64,000 nt of DNA, from contig NC_065550.1 in the NCBI RefSeq assembly GCF_022605725.1, positions 6,696,001 to 6,760,000 of the forward strand, read 5' to 3'. The stretch's first letter is position 1; each line of letters starts with the position of its first letter. The translations under genes and the position numbers were made by a program. The notes beneath the pieces were generated by a model. That model saw only the letters and a list, made by a program, of their open reading frames with translations. It had not been told where the DNA came from and made no database searches. Below are positions 54,633 to 64,000 of the stretch, in pieces. Origin of the DNA: Anthonomus grandis grandis. Taxonomy: Eukaryota; Arthropoda; Insecta; Coleoptera; Curculionidae.

Positions 54633-55330
54633 ATCTTTCAACGAGCTTATTGCACAATACAAAATTAACTTAATATAAATTAAAATAATTCTTTTTAACC
54701 ATTTCCAAAAGACTGGTTGGTTCACAAAAAAGCCCAAATTGGCTTCCTGATTAGCGAGATTAGCACATCTTGTCAGAAAAAAGTTTTGTCTATAGCTAGT
54801 TCGATGAAAGGGAGAACTTGGATGACGTTGACCTGGTTTGCCTAAGTAATGTACGAAGATCGAAGTTAGATAAAAGAGATAGAGAGTTAACGGTATCACG
54901 TGAACGGACAAAATCTGACAAGAGCACAATAAAGGGCCTTAATGGCTTGAAGGTCGAGAAAATCATGACAACATCTTCTAACAAAACCAAGCATCTGAAG
55001 TGATTTAGGTACTATTGAGTTAATGTGAGGTACAAATGAGAATTGAGTATCAAGGTCATGAATCTGTGACAGGAAACTTGAAAGAATATTATTGATCTGA
55101 TAGGGAAAATTAATACGGTTTCTTCCAGTACCAAACATAATCCAAATTACATTTTGAGACATTTAGCTCTATGCCATTTACGTTACACCACTCAATATTA
55201 TCAATAATGCTTATTACCTTAGACTTAGAACATTGAAAGGTTAGAATTAGCATTCCCGTGGAACTACGGGCAGTTTGCTTGCTTGCAACATCTCTCATGC
55301 AATGATGGGCAATGCTTGTGTAGAAAGGGC
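54633..55330 (-). mobile_element. LINE 3' remnant on the opposite strand
   Basis: The - strand reads WCNVNGIELNVSKCNLDYVW (RT end), SLQMLGFVRRCCHDFLDLQA and IKALYCALVR, then frames with LTLYLFYLTSIFV and SSPFHRTSYRQNFFLTRCAN (C-terminal domain). Heavily shifted. It abuts the tail of the previous LINE, so the two are arranged tail to tail. Confidence 0.6.
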
Positions 55331-55899
55331 AAAAAACACTTTATAATATCATAAAAATTTGTCACTTATTTTGATAGGCACAAAACAATACTACTACCCC
55401 TCTGTTTAGGATTAATATTGATTTAACCCCGTAAAATAAATTATCCGTTTCGATTAGTACTGATATATTGTAAAACATAGATATTGTTACAAATATTTAA
55501 AACATTATTTTTGCGCATGCCAAAAAAACTCCACAGTACTTCATACGGCAAAGGGCCGTATGAAGCCATATCAGGTGAGTGGAGTTTCTCGTTTTTTTTC
55601 TTTTAATTCAATGCAATATCGAGTTACCGCATATTTAAATACCTTATCATACAGTCCACTTATTTCCCAAAATACAAAATACCGTCTTTAATAAAATATG
55701 AAGCATTTTTTTAAAATAAATATGATAAGATACGCTATAAAGAAGTTAATATTCAAAGTTAAATGAATGCAGATAACGTATATTAGAGAAAAAGGCAACG
55801 ACATCGATCATTATTATAGATTTTTTGATAAGTTTTTCTTTATAGTATCGGTATTTATTCATGAAAAGATCTACTATCGTACCTAATTGGTTTTCTTCT
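55331..55899. other. No gene; contains a short palindrome
   Basis: cttcatacggc-aaagg-gccgtatgaag at 55539-55565 is a perfect 11-base-arm hairpin. Otherwise AT-rich without recognisable features. Confidence 0.4.
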
Positions 55900-57310
55900 G
55901 AATTGCTTGTCTTACAAAAAGAGAAAGTTGCATACAAAATACATTAGATTTGGGTCACATGTAAAATATCTTGAGTTTTATAAGATAAGATCCGAATGTA
56001 AAAGAAAGAAAGAAGTTTATTGGTCCCAATTTATATTCAATGCTGATTTAGAGTTTAAAAATAATCCTAATTATTTCTGGAAGTATGTTCGAGACTTTAA
56101 ATCTACTCAGAATCTTCCTCACTCCTTGTCTTATAATGAAGAATCTGCAGATGATGGCAAATCCATTGTTAATTTGTTGAAAACTTACTTTGAAGCTGTC
56201 TATGTAACGATCAGCAATGGGAATATTGGAATTAATGTAAATCCACATAAAATATAAAACAAGTAATTTGCATCAATTTTGGTTCAGGACATTTTTCATA
56301 ACGTTTGCCGCTTGCCTAATAGATATACCTAGGTTAAGCCTCTTCAGATTTTGTTCAATACGTCATAAAAAACTTCTGTATTTCCCGACAGATGGAAAAT
56401 AGTTTTGTAATATCTGTTTTTAAGAATGGGAAAAGGACTGAAGTCAAAAACTATATATGCATTCAGCCTTCTATTTCCAAACTCTTTGATAGCTTGGTAA
56501 GTGATCAATTGAGGTGGGTGCAAATGCCGAAATTTAGTCAAAATGCATCAGCATGGCTTTTTTTCTAATCGATCGACAGTCACAAATTTGTTGTTATATC
56601 AGAATAGGCTAATCCGTGCCTTGGAGGATTTTAAACAGGTTGGTCCAATTTATACAGATTTTTCAAAGGCCTTCGATCGAGTTGATCATGAAGTTTTTCT
56701 GAGTAGGTTGTTTGATTTGGGTTTTGGTGCGGCTACGCTCGGTTGGATGGCTAGTTTTCTTATCATCAGCAAAGGGTGATAATAAGTTCTTGGTGGTCTG
56801 AAGCAATTACTGCTACATTAGAGGTACCCCAAGGGGGACACTGTTCTCCAATTTTCTTTAATTTATTTGAAAATAGTATCTTTAATTACTTTCAGAACAG
56901 TTTGCTTTGGTTCTCGCCGATAACTGGGATCACTTTAGCAGGAAGACTTAGATAGACTTGCTGATTGGTGTAAAGATAGTAAGCTTAGTCTGAATGTGTC
57001 AAAGTGCTGTTTTATTAGCTTTTATAAGAGGCTCAGAGAACATACTACTTCTTATCTTATTGATGGGAAACAGTTAAAATATGTAACCAAAGTAAGATAT
57101 TTGAGGGTCATTTTTCAAGAAAATGTATCTCTCAATGAACATCTGAACGAAATTACATTTAAATCATCAAAAATGGTTGGATTTGTTCTCAGGCACTGTA
57201 AGAATTTTTCATTAGATACTATAAAGGGTGTCTATGGCTCGCTGGTTCGTTCTAAGCTCGAATATACCTTCATAGTTTGGTCACCTTATCAGGCACTACA
57301 CACAACTTGT
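55900..57310 (+). mobile_element. Jockey-like LINE, decayed
   Basis: + strand. The pre-RT frame 55907-56257 (FYKIRSECKRKKEVYWSQFI, NPNYFWKYVRDFKSTQNLPH) is followed by ISVFKNGKRTEVKNY-like sequence (about 56415-56450, shifted). The frame 56543-56779 has HGFFSNRSTVTNLL and YTDFSKAFDRVDHEVFLSRL (motif A). Next come VPQGGHCSPIFFNLF at about 56825 (motif B with a change) and, in 56996-57355, KVRYLRVIFQENVSLNEHLN and LEYTFIVWSPYQ. The catalytic FADD box is replaced by sequence reading VLADN at about 56910. Confidence 0.72.
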
Positions 57311-57409
57311 ATGTGCAAAGAGTTCAGAATTCAGGATGTGTTTGTTTATTGCTGATCATGATTAATTGATTTGATGATAAATAATTAAGTTTTAATTTAC
57401 AATATAAAT

Positions 57410-57745
57410 TTAATTAGGGTATACAAAATTCCTTGTAACAAATGTGACAAAAGTTATGTCAGACAAACTGGTAGATATCTCGAAGAACGTATTACGGAAC
57501 ACAAAAGAGATCTTCCAAGGAAAAATTTTATTCATCCTACAGTAATAGTTGAACATGTTAGGGAACTGGATCATTCTTTCGATTTTTATAACATACATAT
57601 GGGACCAACAAAAATTCTTAATTAAATGCAACGTAAGTGAAATCCTACATATTAAAAAACATAAGACTGTCAATTTTAGACGTGATCCTGAAAACCTAAG
57701 TTCTGCACATTCAAATCTAATTTATAAATTACCTACTTAAATACC
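57410..57745 (+). pseudogene. Penelope GIY-YIG nuclease fragment
   Basis: The + strand reads VYKIPCNKCDKSYVRQTGRY, LEERITEHKRDLPRKNF and VIVEHVRELDHSF. This is the IPC..C...Y(V)GQT.R.L..R..EH..D and H..E..H pattern, with the G of the second YIG position changed to R (YVRQT). A stop follows after KILN. Better preserved in sequence style than the Penelope copy at 22315. Confidence 0.72.
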
Positions 57746-58264
57746 GCAATCAAGCAACAACACTCTATTCTTAAAATATTAAACCATATCTATTATCAAT
57801 TTTTCAGATTTTAATTGTAATCCCTCCTCTAGTTAACCGCCTTTTATTTTTATCTATGTTTTTATTCCCATGATATGTATTTTTTTTTATTTGACGAGCG
57901 AGAACTACGACTTTGGTAAGTGTTTTTCGAAGTTTTCCTTTTTTAAATAATTTTTTTCTGTTTTTTAAATAAATGATTGATTGTTGGTAGAAATTACTTA
58001 AAACATGTTGATTTATTTGTTTTTAGAATAATACAATATTACGAAACATTAAAACAAATTAAAAATTTTAAAAAGAAATTATATATAAAATGCTAAGTGC
58101 TCCTTCTTAGACCAACACTATTTTAGAAGTTTAAAATCGATTTAATCCGTAAATATGAATGAAAATTATTGCGGACAGAACTTATCTGTAAAAATTTCGA
58201 TTTCCTATTTTGATTCCGTTGCTTTCTATTAAAAAGAAACTATTTTTAATTTTAAGTAACTTAC
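57746..58264. other. Tubulin intron next to exon, no gene seen
   Basis: AT-rich. A Penelope-like 3' region may extend to about 58000, but no clear boundary is visible. Confidence 0.3.
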
Positions 58265-58471
58265 GTGGGCTAAATCTCCTTCAGGTACAACTGTAGGGGG
58301 TTGGTAGTTAATGCCCACTTTAAATCCTGTAGGACACCAGTCGACAAATTGAATACTTTTTCTGTTTTTTATTACGGAAATAGCACTATTTACGTCTTTT
58401 GGTACGACATCTCCTCGATACAGTAAACAACATGCCATATATTTTCCTTTTCGTGGATCACATTTAACCAT
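58265..58471 (-). CDS. Alpha-tubulin, internal exon
   Basis: 69 codons from MVKCDPRKGKYMACCLLYRG to VVPEGDLAH, in phase 0 at both ends (acceptor ttttaaag, donor CAC|gtaagt). It covers about residues 302-370, including FVDWCPTGFKVGINYQPPTV. Compared with common alpha-tubulins, VVPGGDLAKV reads VVPEGDLAHV. No lesion. The following intron to 49072 is 9.2 kb and TE-filled. Confidence 0.92.
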
Positions 58472-58686
58472 CTTTAAAATAAAAAAAAAACTTATTTTTG
58501 TGTTTTAAGGGATGTCAAAATGGTGGAATCTGATCACTCAAATTTAAAAGCTGGCTGTCGAAAATTTAATATACCTTATAATTTTTGACTTTGAGTTTAA
58601 TTTATTGAATTGATTATGTTTGACTGGATAGAAGAAATCCACCATTTTTATGCTACGAAACTAATTTTTATTTTTATTGTACTTAC

Positions 58687-58861
58687 TTGATTCGCAGGTT
58701 CAAAAGCAGCGTTTGTAATTTCTCCCACTGTAAACTGTTCATGAAAAGCCTTTTCAGCCGATATTATTGGCGCGTAGGAGACAAGTGGAAAATGAATTCT
58801 GGGGAATGGAACAAGATTTGTTTGGAATTCCGTAAGGTCTACGTTCATGGAACCATCAAAT
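58687..58861 (-). CDS. Alpha-tubulin, exon upstream (first visible)
   Basis: Starts after acceptor gtgttttag with one base completing a codon, then FDGSMNVDLTEFQTNLVPFP, RIHFPLVSYAPIISAEKAFH and EQFTVGEITNAAFEPANQ, up to donor CAA|gtaagt. It covers about residues 244-301 (T7 loop and intermediate domain; FQTNLVP.PRIHFPL is an alpha-tubulin hallmark). E254 of the GTPase-activating T7 region (here LTEFQTN) is conserved. The upstream exons with the GTP-binding GGGTGSG motif are not found up to position 64000. Confidence 0.92.
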
Positions 58862-59258
58862 CTAAAACACAAACTGAAATTTTATAGCGTGTACTCAAAT
58901 TATTTTATTTTAAAACGGATATCCCTAGATTATTTTAATATGGATGATAAATGATCACAAATCTTCTTAACCGTTCCAAAAAAGAAGAATAGTACAAACC
59001 TATCTATAAAAAGAACATAGTATCTCAAATTCGAATTTTCGAGGACGTGATATCAGAAACCCTAAAAGATATACGGTCAGTTAGATTATGGCTGAATATT
59101 TTTAGAGAAATCCAAAAAAAAAGATTGTCAGCATCCAATTCAATACAATGTTCGTAAAAAATGAGGTTCCTTCAGAAAAAAAACTACAGAATTATGAATC
59201 ATGGTATGTTACTGTGTAGTTTAAGACAGTTAGTGTTAGATTACACTCTATTTGATTA

Positions 59259-59588
59259 GGGATTACGTCGGGTGTTAGACTTGTAGACAGAAAAAGAAAG
59301 TCGTATAATTGGTTACGAGAAATTAATTTATTCTCCTAAACTTCAACTGGTTAATCGCGGCAATCTCTGATTTTACACTTTACTTTATATACAACTATTT
59401 ATATTTTATGGATTTTTATAAAAGAGCGCGGAGCCCTGTACATGTCTAATATGCAACCACCTGGTCGAACATCCCGCAAAGACTACACTCCAACCATAGA
59501 GTAATTAAAAATATGTAATTTAATATTCATTTCTCTATGACTCCAACGACTGTTTTAAAGGCGAAAACCGAAATTCAGACTCGTTACA
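59259..59588 (+). repeat. Possible solo LTR
   Basis: The segment begins tgttagacttgtagac and ends gactcgttaca, with a TATAAAAG-like box (ttttataaaagagcgcgg at 59415) and a GC-rich start-like region. TG..CA ends and a TATA box fit an LTR. No target duplication is evident, so this is tentative. Confidence 0.25.
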
Positions 59589-60384
59589 ACCATTATTTTT
59601 TGCATGCCCTACTTCCTTTTTATTACAGGCGGCTCGAACTTATCGCAGGAACAGTTCCTTTGACGGCGCGTATTTTTCAGCACTTTCCGGGTACGAAGCC
59701 ATAAATCACGAGCACTTCTGCCGAATTAGGGGAATGTCGAGTGATACAAAATGGTATGAGGTATTTAAAACCGTGGGTATGGCGAGCTAACTATCGAAAT
59801 ATAAAAGTCTCCTAACAGTTAGAGACTATAAATAAAAGGATATATTTTATGTTAAGGGGTACTTGACATTTATTGCAAGGTGCAAGATCTAAGCGGTTCA
59901 TTAAATGGCCATCTGGTATACCTAATTTTGAGGTGATAAGTAGCAAGGCTAGCCTAGGTAAGTTATTTAGGGTAGAGCTTAAAAATTAAACACTTTCACT
60001 AAAATACTTCACTTTATGAAGTGTAATACGTTTCATATGATGTACATTTCATGTACATTTTCATTTGACGTACAAACTCTATAGAATTTGTTTGTTGGAG
60101 GGAGATCTTACTCAAGCTGCCAATGGGGTCCGATCTTTATGTTTTGAGAATAACACAAGATCCTTTTGTCAATATATGAAGTTTGTGGGTAACGAAGAAG
60201 GCGGAGGATAATTCTGTTCCTAGAGACTCGCAGACTCGAGCTTTTGCATTGGCACTAATGACCACATGGCTAAATATCCGAAGAATAAGCAGTGATCATT
60301 TTTTCCTGGTTGTACTTTATATTTAGGATCAAATTAAGGGGGATAAAAGCATTTAAGATAGTGATTAAGTTTAGGGAGTCTAGG

Positions 60385-60463
60385 CACAGATGTAAATAGC
60401 TCCGCAGTATATAGTACAGTAAATAGCTCCGCAGTATATAGTGCGGAGCTATTTACATCTGTG
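60385..60463. repeat. Inverted repeat with tandem 27-bp unit
   Basis: 22-base arms cacagatgtaaatagctccg + ca at 60385-60406 and exact reverse complement at 60442-60463. Between them is a second copy of gtaaatagctccgcagtata (60392 and 60419, 27-base period). The same core occurs at 40099. Confidence 0.85.
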
Positions 60464-61089
60464 GTCTAGGCCATATGACTTAGTTTTTTATATGAAGCAA
60501 AACTTAGATCAGCAACACGTGTAAAAAATAGGTTTATTTCGAAGCCTAAAAATATCCAAGATTCCAAGTCTTTTGATACTAAATCAAACTTGCTATTACG
60601 CCCCACGAATTATATAAGTAGTTGAAACGTTACTTATTTTCCATTTCACTTGGATTAGTTTTTTGTTAACTCTAGAACTAAAAGAATGCAAATTCTTATT
60701 CTATCGATTAGGAATGAGACTGACGGAAAGTTTCAAGTGAACTGAAATAAACCTAACTGAAGGTGCTCAGCTAAAAAAAGAGAGCTAGTATAGGGAATGC
60801 GATACGACAGGAAAGAAAGCGGACTTGTGTAGGAGCGGCTTCGTAACTCATTACTTGAGGAAGGCGCTTACTCAGACAACTCTGGTTTTGCTGGTGTAAG
60901 CAATGTCGATGCAAATGATGCAAAGTTTGAAAAATTATGAGAGAATTACGCCAGGTTTTAAGAAACGGATTTCAAAAAACAAGAAGGAATTAAAGGAAGA
61001 ATTTCTATAACTGATGAAAAACAGGATCCAGGAAGCTCAAAACAGAATTGCAACATTTGACGTCAACACTTTCGATGAGCTGCCCTGTA

Positions 61090-62570
61090 GACCTTCTTCG
61101 TTCTTGTGAACTTCATTTCACTTGAACGGAGCCCCCGCCTTAAATCGTCTCAATTTAATAGTACTACACCATGTAATATTTATCAGATTTAGTTTGAAGC
61201 AACTGCAAAAGCAAACGGTTGGTCACCCAGGGAAAAGGCGACTGCCCTTACGTTGGCACCGGGAGGAGATACTGCTGCCATCCTGAGAATGTCTCCCGAT
61301 AATTAAGAAGTCTACGACCACCTGGTAAGGCATTTGGAGATGCATGATGGCCATCACATTTGGAACATGTCTACTACGCGCAGTTGAAAAATCGGGCCAA
61401 AAGTTTCGGGAATTTGAAGCCAATATTGTACGTTTGGCTCAACTGGCATACCAGATGTTCAAAAATAGATCGAAATACTATATAAAAAACTAAGAGAGAG
61501 ATCCAGACAGTCCTAACCTGCATAAAAGAAGGGAAGAAGCCAACTTGGGAAGAAGTTGCCAAGCATTTTCCCAATGTCAATTCATATTGCATATTGGGCA
61601 CAATAGAATTCCCTAATTTTTGAAGATGAACTCTTTCCGCAGAACATAGTTGACCACTACGGCAAGGAGGAAAATAGACGAATCGTTATGCCTAAATGTC
61701 GGATTTTGGAGTTGCTAGAGGATATCCATGCAGGTGTTTAGTCGGGCAATAGTAAGGGAGACGTAAGGGACTGGTGCAGGAAGTACAGGAACTGCTAAGA
61801 GTATAACTCATAAACTCTATGATCCATTCCTGGAGATCGTTTGTGCTGCAAGTAATAGGCTGCAGAAAAAGTCCCTTGAAAGGATTGCTTGTGTGTATCA
61901 CTAGTGAATATCACTACGTGAATCAGAAGCAGGGCATAAGTACACCGTGTTCGTTATGGATTACTACAATAAATGGGTTGAGGCATAATCTTTACCAAAC
62001 CAGGAAGACTACTATAGTTGACGCCTTAATAAAAGAATGAATTTGTCAATTTGATGTACCTTTGGTACCTTGGAATGTACCTACATTCAGACCGAAAACG
62101 AAATTTTTAATCCAGCTTTTTCAGAACATCTGTAAGATGCTTGGAATTAAGAAAACGAGGACTACTGCATTATACCCGCAGTCAGTTGGTATGGTGGAAC
62201 GAATCTATTAATCGGTATTTCGCCAAAATAGTCTCGAGCTACCAAAAAGATTGGGATAGCTTTCTTCATTTATTCCTGCTGGTTTATCGTTTGGCCCTCC
62301 ATAAAAGCATAGGAGAGTCTCTGACTGCAGAAGAAAAATCCATATGCGGGCAATCAAACTTCAAAGCACAAATCAGATTGCATAAGATCTGAAGTTTGAT
62401 TGCTCGCCAGGAACTGATGTCAGTGACCTGCGTAGAAGAAGGAATATCATTCTTAATCAAGATGCTAGCGATCGGATGAGGGATGCATATGCTGTCAACA
62501 CCAGTAGGTACAGGTACAACAATGGTGATTTGGTTCAGCTTTATTACTCTTCTTGTTATGCACTGTTTTC
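61090..62570 (+). mobile_element. Gypsy-class LTR retrotransposon remnant, internally deleted
   Basis: + strand. A gag-like part at 61190-61450 (FEATAKANGWSPREKATALT, then AQLKNRAKSFG in another frame) is followed almost directly by the linker before integrase (KKPTWEEVAKHFPNVNSY at about 61535). Then come FPQNIVDHYGKEENRRIVMP, the integrase core (FVMDYYNKWVEA at about 61950) and the C-terminal part. Protease, RT and most of RNase H are deleted. Flanking LTRs were not identified. Confidence 0.65.
61900..62570 (+). pseudogene. Gypsy integrase remnant
   Basis: Shifted frames show VFVMDYYNKWVEA (first catalytic D), CKMLGIKKTRTTALYPQSVG and MVERIY (third acid, E), WDSFLHLFLLVYRLALHKSI, and a C-terminal DRMRDAYAVNTSRY with GDLVQLYYSS. 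The usual QSDGMVER reads QSVGMVER. Stops after ERIY and elsewhere make it inactive. Confidence 0.7.
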
Positions 62571-62985
62571 TTCCGGGCTAGAAGTATGGCTCTTGCCGGT
62601 CCCTTGACTTGTTATTTATTAAGAATTAAGGCGCATATCTTTTGTTCTCTTGGACGCAGAGATGCGATCGAGATGCTTTAGTTTATAAGTTTCGGAGTAT
62701 AGGAATTGACTGTCGAAATGTGGAAAGGTGGGTTATATTTATTGGTTTGGTTCGCTCTGAGATTGATCGCTCGCCCGTGCGGAGGCCACGCCCCCCAAAT
62801 CGAAAGCTGTTGATCCGTTACCTTAGATCAAGCGGCGGAGTGAACATTTAGCCGTTTTGTTTTGAGCGTTGTTTGGCTTTTGTTGTTTAGTTTTAGGATT
62901 GATGTGGATGAGGTAGTATGTAAAAAAAAAAGAAAAGTCAGCTTGTGCTTTGTTGGGATGTTTCGCACTGTTTTGAGGGTTTAGT
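62571..62985. other. No gene recognised
   Basis: Slightly GC-richer than the surroundings (gcggaggccacgccccccaa near 62779). It could be the LTR of the gypsy remnant or the 3' UTR of the - strand LINE that follows. Nothing decisive. Confidence 0.3.
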
Positions 62986-63990
62986 TTAACAAAAAATGCC
63001 TCTCCAGGGACGGTTTTCCCTCAATTTAAGTAAAAATCTTTTCATCATTCTCGAGGGACCTGACCCGTTCTTTGAACTGTGTATGTTTTTTACTATGAAC
63101 TCCTCTATAGTCTCCATGCGGCAGTTCTCTCTTATATCGATGTTTCTAACATATCTGGGTGAATTTGTTATTAATCTTAAAGTTTTATTTTGGAAACGCT
63201 CGAGTTTTATGAGGTTGGTTTTTGTTAAGTTTGTGAGCACGCAATAGCCATAGAGGAGTTGGGTCTGATGATTTACTATAAAGCAAGAGTTTATTCTCGA
63301 TAGACATCTTACTCTTTGGACTCAAGAAGGAGTTTAAACCCTGGATCAGGCCATTGCACTGATTCAGCTGATTTTTACCGTAACTAAAATTATTTTTGGT
63401 GTCGAAGAAGACTCCCAGGTAGGGAATCTCGCTCTTCCAAATGACTTCCGTGCCCAACACCAGCAGGTTTGGAATTTCGCGGTTTACTTTTTTGGTAATT
63501 AGGATTGCTTTTGTCCTGCTTTCATTGATCTTTATCTTCCTTTTTTGTGCCCATAACGAAAGTTTTTCTATGTGGCTCTGTACATAGGCACTTGTCCAAC
63601 AAGTATTTGCAGCTGGCAAAAACACAGGTGTCATCGGCGAATAACGCCAGTTGTCAATAGTGATCATTTCTCGGTATATCCGCCTGGTAAATATTAAACA
63701 AAGTTGGTAATAGTGGGGAGCCCTGTGGCACTCCCGCTCTTATTATTCTATATGGTAATATTTTATTTTCAATCTTGACAGTAAATGCTCTCCCTTTTAG
63801 GAAGCTTTATGTGATAATTTTACTATACCGGCGCATATACCGAATTTTCACATTTTGTGAATCAATCCGCCATGCCACAGCCGATCGAACGCTTTCTAGA
63901 TGTGCGTGATCATGGCGTATTAAGTTGAATGAGTCCACTAAACTCTGTTGAATTCTCCAAAGCTGCATTTCTATTAAGTGACTCCGCACA
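62986..63990 (-). mobile_element. Jockey-like LINE, running toward the right edge
   Basis: - strand. From the right edge: FDRLWHGGLIHKM-like sequence near 63880-63840, FTVKIENKILPYRIIRAGVP with QGS..LPTLFNIYQADIP (motif B) at about 63790-63690, and ALFADDTCVFA (catalytic) near 63640. The frame 63667-63185 has IKINESRTKAILITKK and IPYLGVFFDTKNNFSYGK, and 63240-62986 has LERFQNKTLRLITNSPRYVR and NIDIRENC (C-terminal domain). Several frameshifts. The 5' part lies beyond the window. Confidence 0.75.
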
Positions 63991-64000
63991 CAGCCGTGTT

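Larger units (their letters stand above)
58862..61089. other. Upstream tubulin intron, unassigned repeats
   Basis: No tubulin exon or domain-bearing ORF was found. It contains a possible solo LTR (about 59259-59588) and the GTAAATAGCTCCGCA inverted repeat at 60385-60463. If tubulin continues upstream, this is intron. Confidence 0.35.

Noticed and set aside
1..64000. CRISPR array, bacterial operon or phage system
   Set aside because: No regularly spaced repeats, Shine-Dalgarno spaced genes or bacterial proteins. The sequence is eukaryotic with introns.
1..64000. tRNA or rRNA genes
   Set aside because: I saw no A/B-box pair with a cloverleaf and no rRNA-like stretch. The only tRNA-like sequence is the primer-binding site at 7774-7791.
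58862..64000. Search for the 5' tubulin exons (GGGTGSG, MRECISIHVGQAG)
   Set aside because: Not found on the - strand to the end of the window; the gene must continue outside it or be truncated.

Overview
This window is AT-rich eukaryotic (insect-type) DNA made mostly of transposable elements (TEs). Two host genes are spread through it. The organism is inferred to be an insect, possibly a beetle, from the combination of a gypsy-class errantivirus with env, P element, Transib, Crypton, mariner, Penelope and jockey/I-type LINEs, together with spliced host genes with GT-AG introns. Nothing here is bacterial.

Host gene 1 is a C2H2 zinc-finger gene on the + strand. A short acidic first coding exon lies at 13024-13211. 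After a 17.5 kb intron packed with TEs, three exons at 30708-31422 encode about six fingers. Host gene 2 is a divergent alpha-tubulin on the - strand. Its last four coding exons (58861 down to 48350) are stop-free and phase-consistent, and their large 9.2 kb intron is also TE-filled. The 5' half of the tubulin gene is not in the window.

Layout from left to right: an almost fresh errantivirus (185-8372, LTRs differing at 2 of 581 bases) sits in an internally deleted MULE-like element (143-10744). Next come a Harbinger-like remnant holding a LINE, zinc-finger exon 1, and a Crypton recombinase pseudogene. They are followed by jockey LINEs nested in one another, a Penelope element, an I-type LINE and a mariner, and then the remaining zinc-finger exons. 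After these come an IS630/Tc1-like element, a P element inserted in a LINE, another mariner-like element and a LINE. A Transib (RAG1-like) transposase follows, split by a 2.9 kb Sola-like transposon with a 4-bp target duplication. The last third holds the tubulin 3' exons, several LINEs, a Penelope GIY-YIG fragment, the tubulin middle exons, a decayed gypsy element and a LINE running off the right edge.

The most unusual non-gene signal is a set of near-perfect short-spacer palindromes (arms 19-25 bp, spacers 2-6 nt). In at least two cases the surrounding TE reading frame shows that an inverted copy was inserted locally. A larger inverted duplication of about 200 bp lies in the Sola-like element. 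Several transposases also have a changed catalytic acidic residue. I do not see a clearly novel multi-gene system; the value lies in the nested TE history, the intact tubulin and zinc-finger exons, and the foldback mutations.
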